64,000 nucleotides of DNA from Pelagomonas calceolata (lineage: Eukaryota; Sar; Pelagophyceae; Pelagomonadales; Pelagomonadaceae). Within the stretch, counting starts at the first letter, position 1. The number at the start of each line of letters is the position of its first letter. The notes under the pieces are model-generated. The model did not search any database. It was not told the origin of the DNA and saw nothing but the letters and a program-made list of their open reading frames with translations. Below, one piece after another: positions 63,699 through 64,000 of the stretch. The position numbers and the translations under genes are program-made. The stretch lies in the NCBI GenBank assembly GCA_918797485.1, contig CAKKNE010000005.1, forward strand, positions 2,790,001 to 2,854,000. The letters are read 5' to 3'.

Positions 63699-64000
63699 CT
63701 AGCTATTTTCTTTAGGCATCTGGAAAGGCGACGCCGGCGGCGCGGCCACCGGCTCAGGCTTCGGCGGCGCCGTGAAGGGCGCGGCGGCGGCGGCACCCTT
63801 CTTCTTTTTGGATGCGCTACCTGACGGCGACGCGGCCTCACCCTTCTTCTTTTTGGGCGGCCGCTTGCGCTTCGCCGGCGCCGGGCCGTTGACCGCCGCC
63901 TTCTGCCCGGCATTGGGGTTGAGCATGGCGTCGTGGGCCGCGTGATGACTATTCTGCTTCGCCAGATGGATCGGCGTGAGCTCCGCCTTGTCCTTGCCAT
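63699..64000 (-). CDS. Lys/Ala/Pro-rich C-terminal part of an unknown protein (runs off the right edge)
   Basis: The last 100 codons of a gene starting outside the window. It begins within KDKAELTPIHLAKQNSHHAA, then has two basic clusters (AKRKRPPKKKKGEAAS and SASKKKKGAAAAAPF) and ends with a Pro-rich PPASPFQMPKENS. The basic clusters could be nuclear or nucleolar signals. The part seen is not enough to name a family. Confidence 0.6.
   Translation of the reverse strand, partial: GKDKAELTPIHLAKQNSHHAAHDAMLNPNAGQKAAVNGPAPAKRKRPPKKKKGEAASPSGSASKKKKGAAAAAPFTAPPKPEPVAAPPASPFQMPKENS

Noticed and set aside
1-64000. CRISPR arrays, rRNA genes, prophage or integrase-bearing islands
   Set aside because: No regular spacer-repeat array, no rRNA-like text and no integrase or transposase frame was seen.

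Overview
The window looks like nuclear DNA from a small, gene-dense, GC-rich eukaryotic alga. Almost every gene is eukaryotic: condensin, kinesin, UBE2S, EDEM, PNGase, an SNAPc-like subunit, tubulin-tyrosine ligase, RIC1 and GORAB types. Coding density is very high and introns are few and very short. Several proteins begin with a signal peptide or organelle-type leader. My best guess is a stramenopile of the pelagophyte kind (Aureococcus/Pelagomonas-like). That is an inference from gene style and from short introns that look like introner elements, not a database match.

Layout. 1-1483 (-): 5' part of condensin subunit 2 with one 59-nt intron. 1982-2377 (+): small F-box protein. 2562-16697 (-): one uninterrupted 4,711-codon gene of the DUF3638/DUF3645 superfamily with an EF-hand and a DPF-rich tail. 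17021-17803 (+): ferredoxin fused to a DnaJ-type zinc domain, facing a TPR gene (18048-19016 -) across a hairpin-rich spacer. 19497-22745 (+): RIC1-like gene, facing a kinesin (22826-25327 -). 26069-29316 (+): UBE2S, a DHRS12-like dehydrogenase and a class I heme peroxidase with a 62-nt intron. 29650-32537: an unknown gene, a tubulin-tyrosine ligase and a HIG1-like protein. 32592-35927 (-): a tandem pair of paralogous unknown genes duplicated together with their flanks. 36194-40146: SulP transporter, PDZ protein and a PAQR/hemolysin-III protein with an 81-nt intron.

From 40504 to 47653 there is a loose group of secretory-pathway and glycan genes: PNGase, a coiled-coil protein, a tail-anchored small protein, a GT47-like glycosyltransferase, a secreted SGNH esterase and an EDEM mannosidase. 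EDEM and PNGase act in the same ER-associated degradation route. 48041-54839: GORAB-like golgin, hotdog thioesterase, SNAPC1-like protein, DoxX-like protein, prolyl-4-hydroxylase and a TTD14-like ATPase. 55375-62332: a 78-aa protein, a large unknown protein, an LRR fragment, a DHCR24-like FAD oxidoreductase and a rhomboid. The last 1.4 kb is more AT-rich, with a 43-bp direct repeat, and ends in a partial gene.

Two repeat systems tie the window together. First, all four introns I could define carry the core GCCATyGACGCG (three in the sense orientation, RIC1 in the antisense). The PAQR intron has 15-bp perfect terminal inverted repeats and a near-perfect 8-bp flanking duplication. This is what introner elements (short DNA-transposon-derived introns) look like, and unspliced copies of the core lie between genes. 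Second, a short CTAG-bounded element, consensus CTAGTGTCTTAC-N5/6-GCTAG, occurs at least seven times, only between genes and mostly 60-210 bp upstream of start codons. I do not recognise it. Convergent genes are often only 1-30 bp apart.
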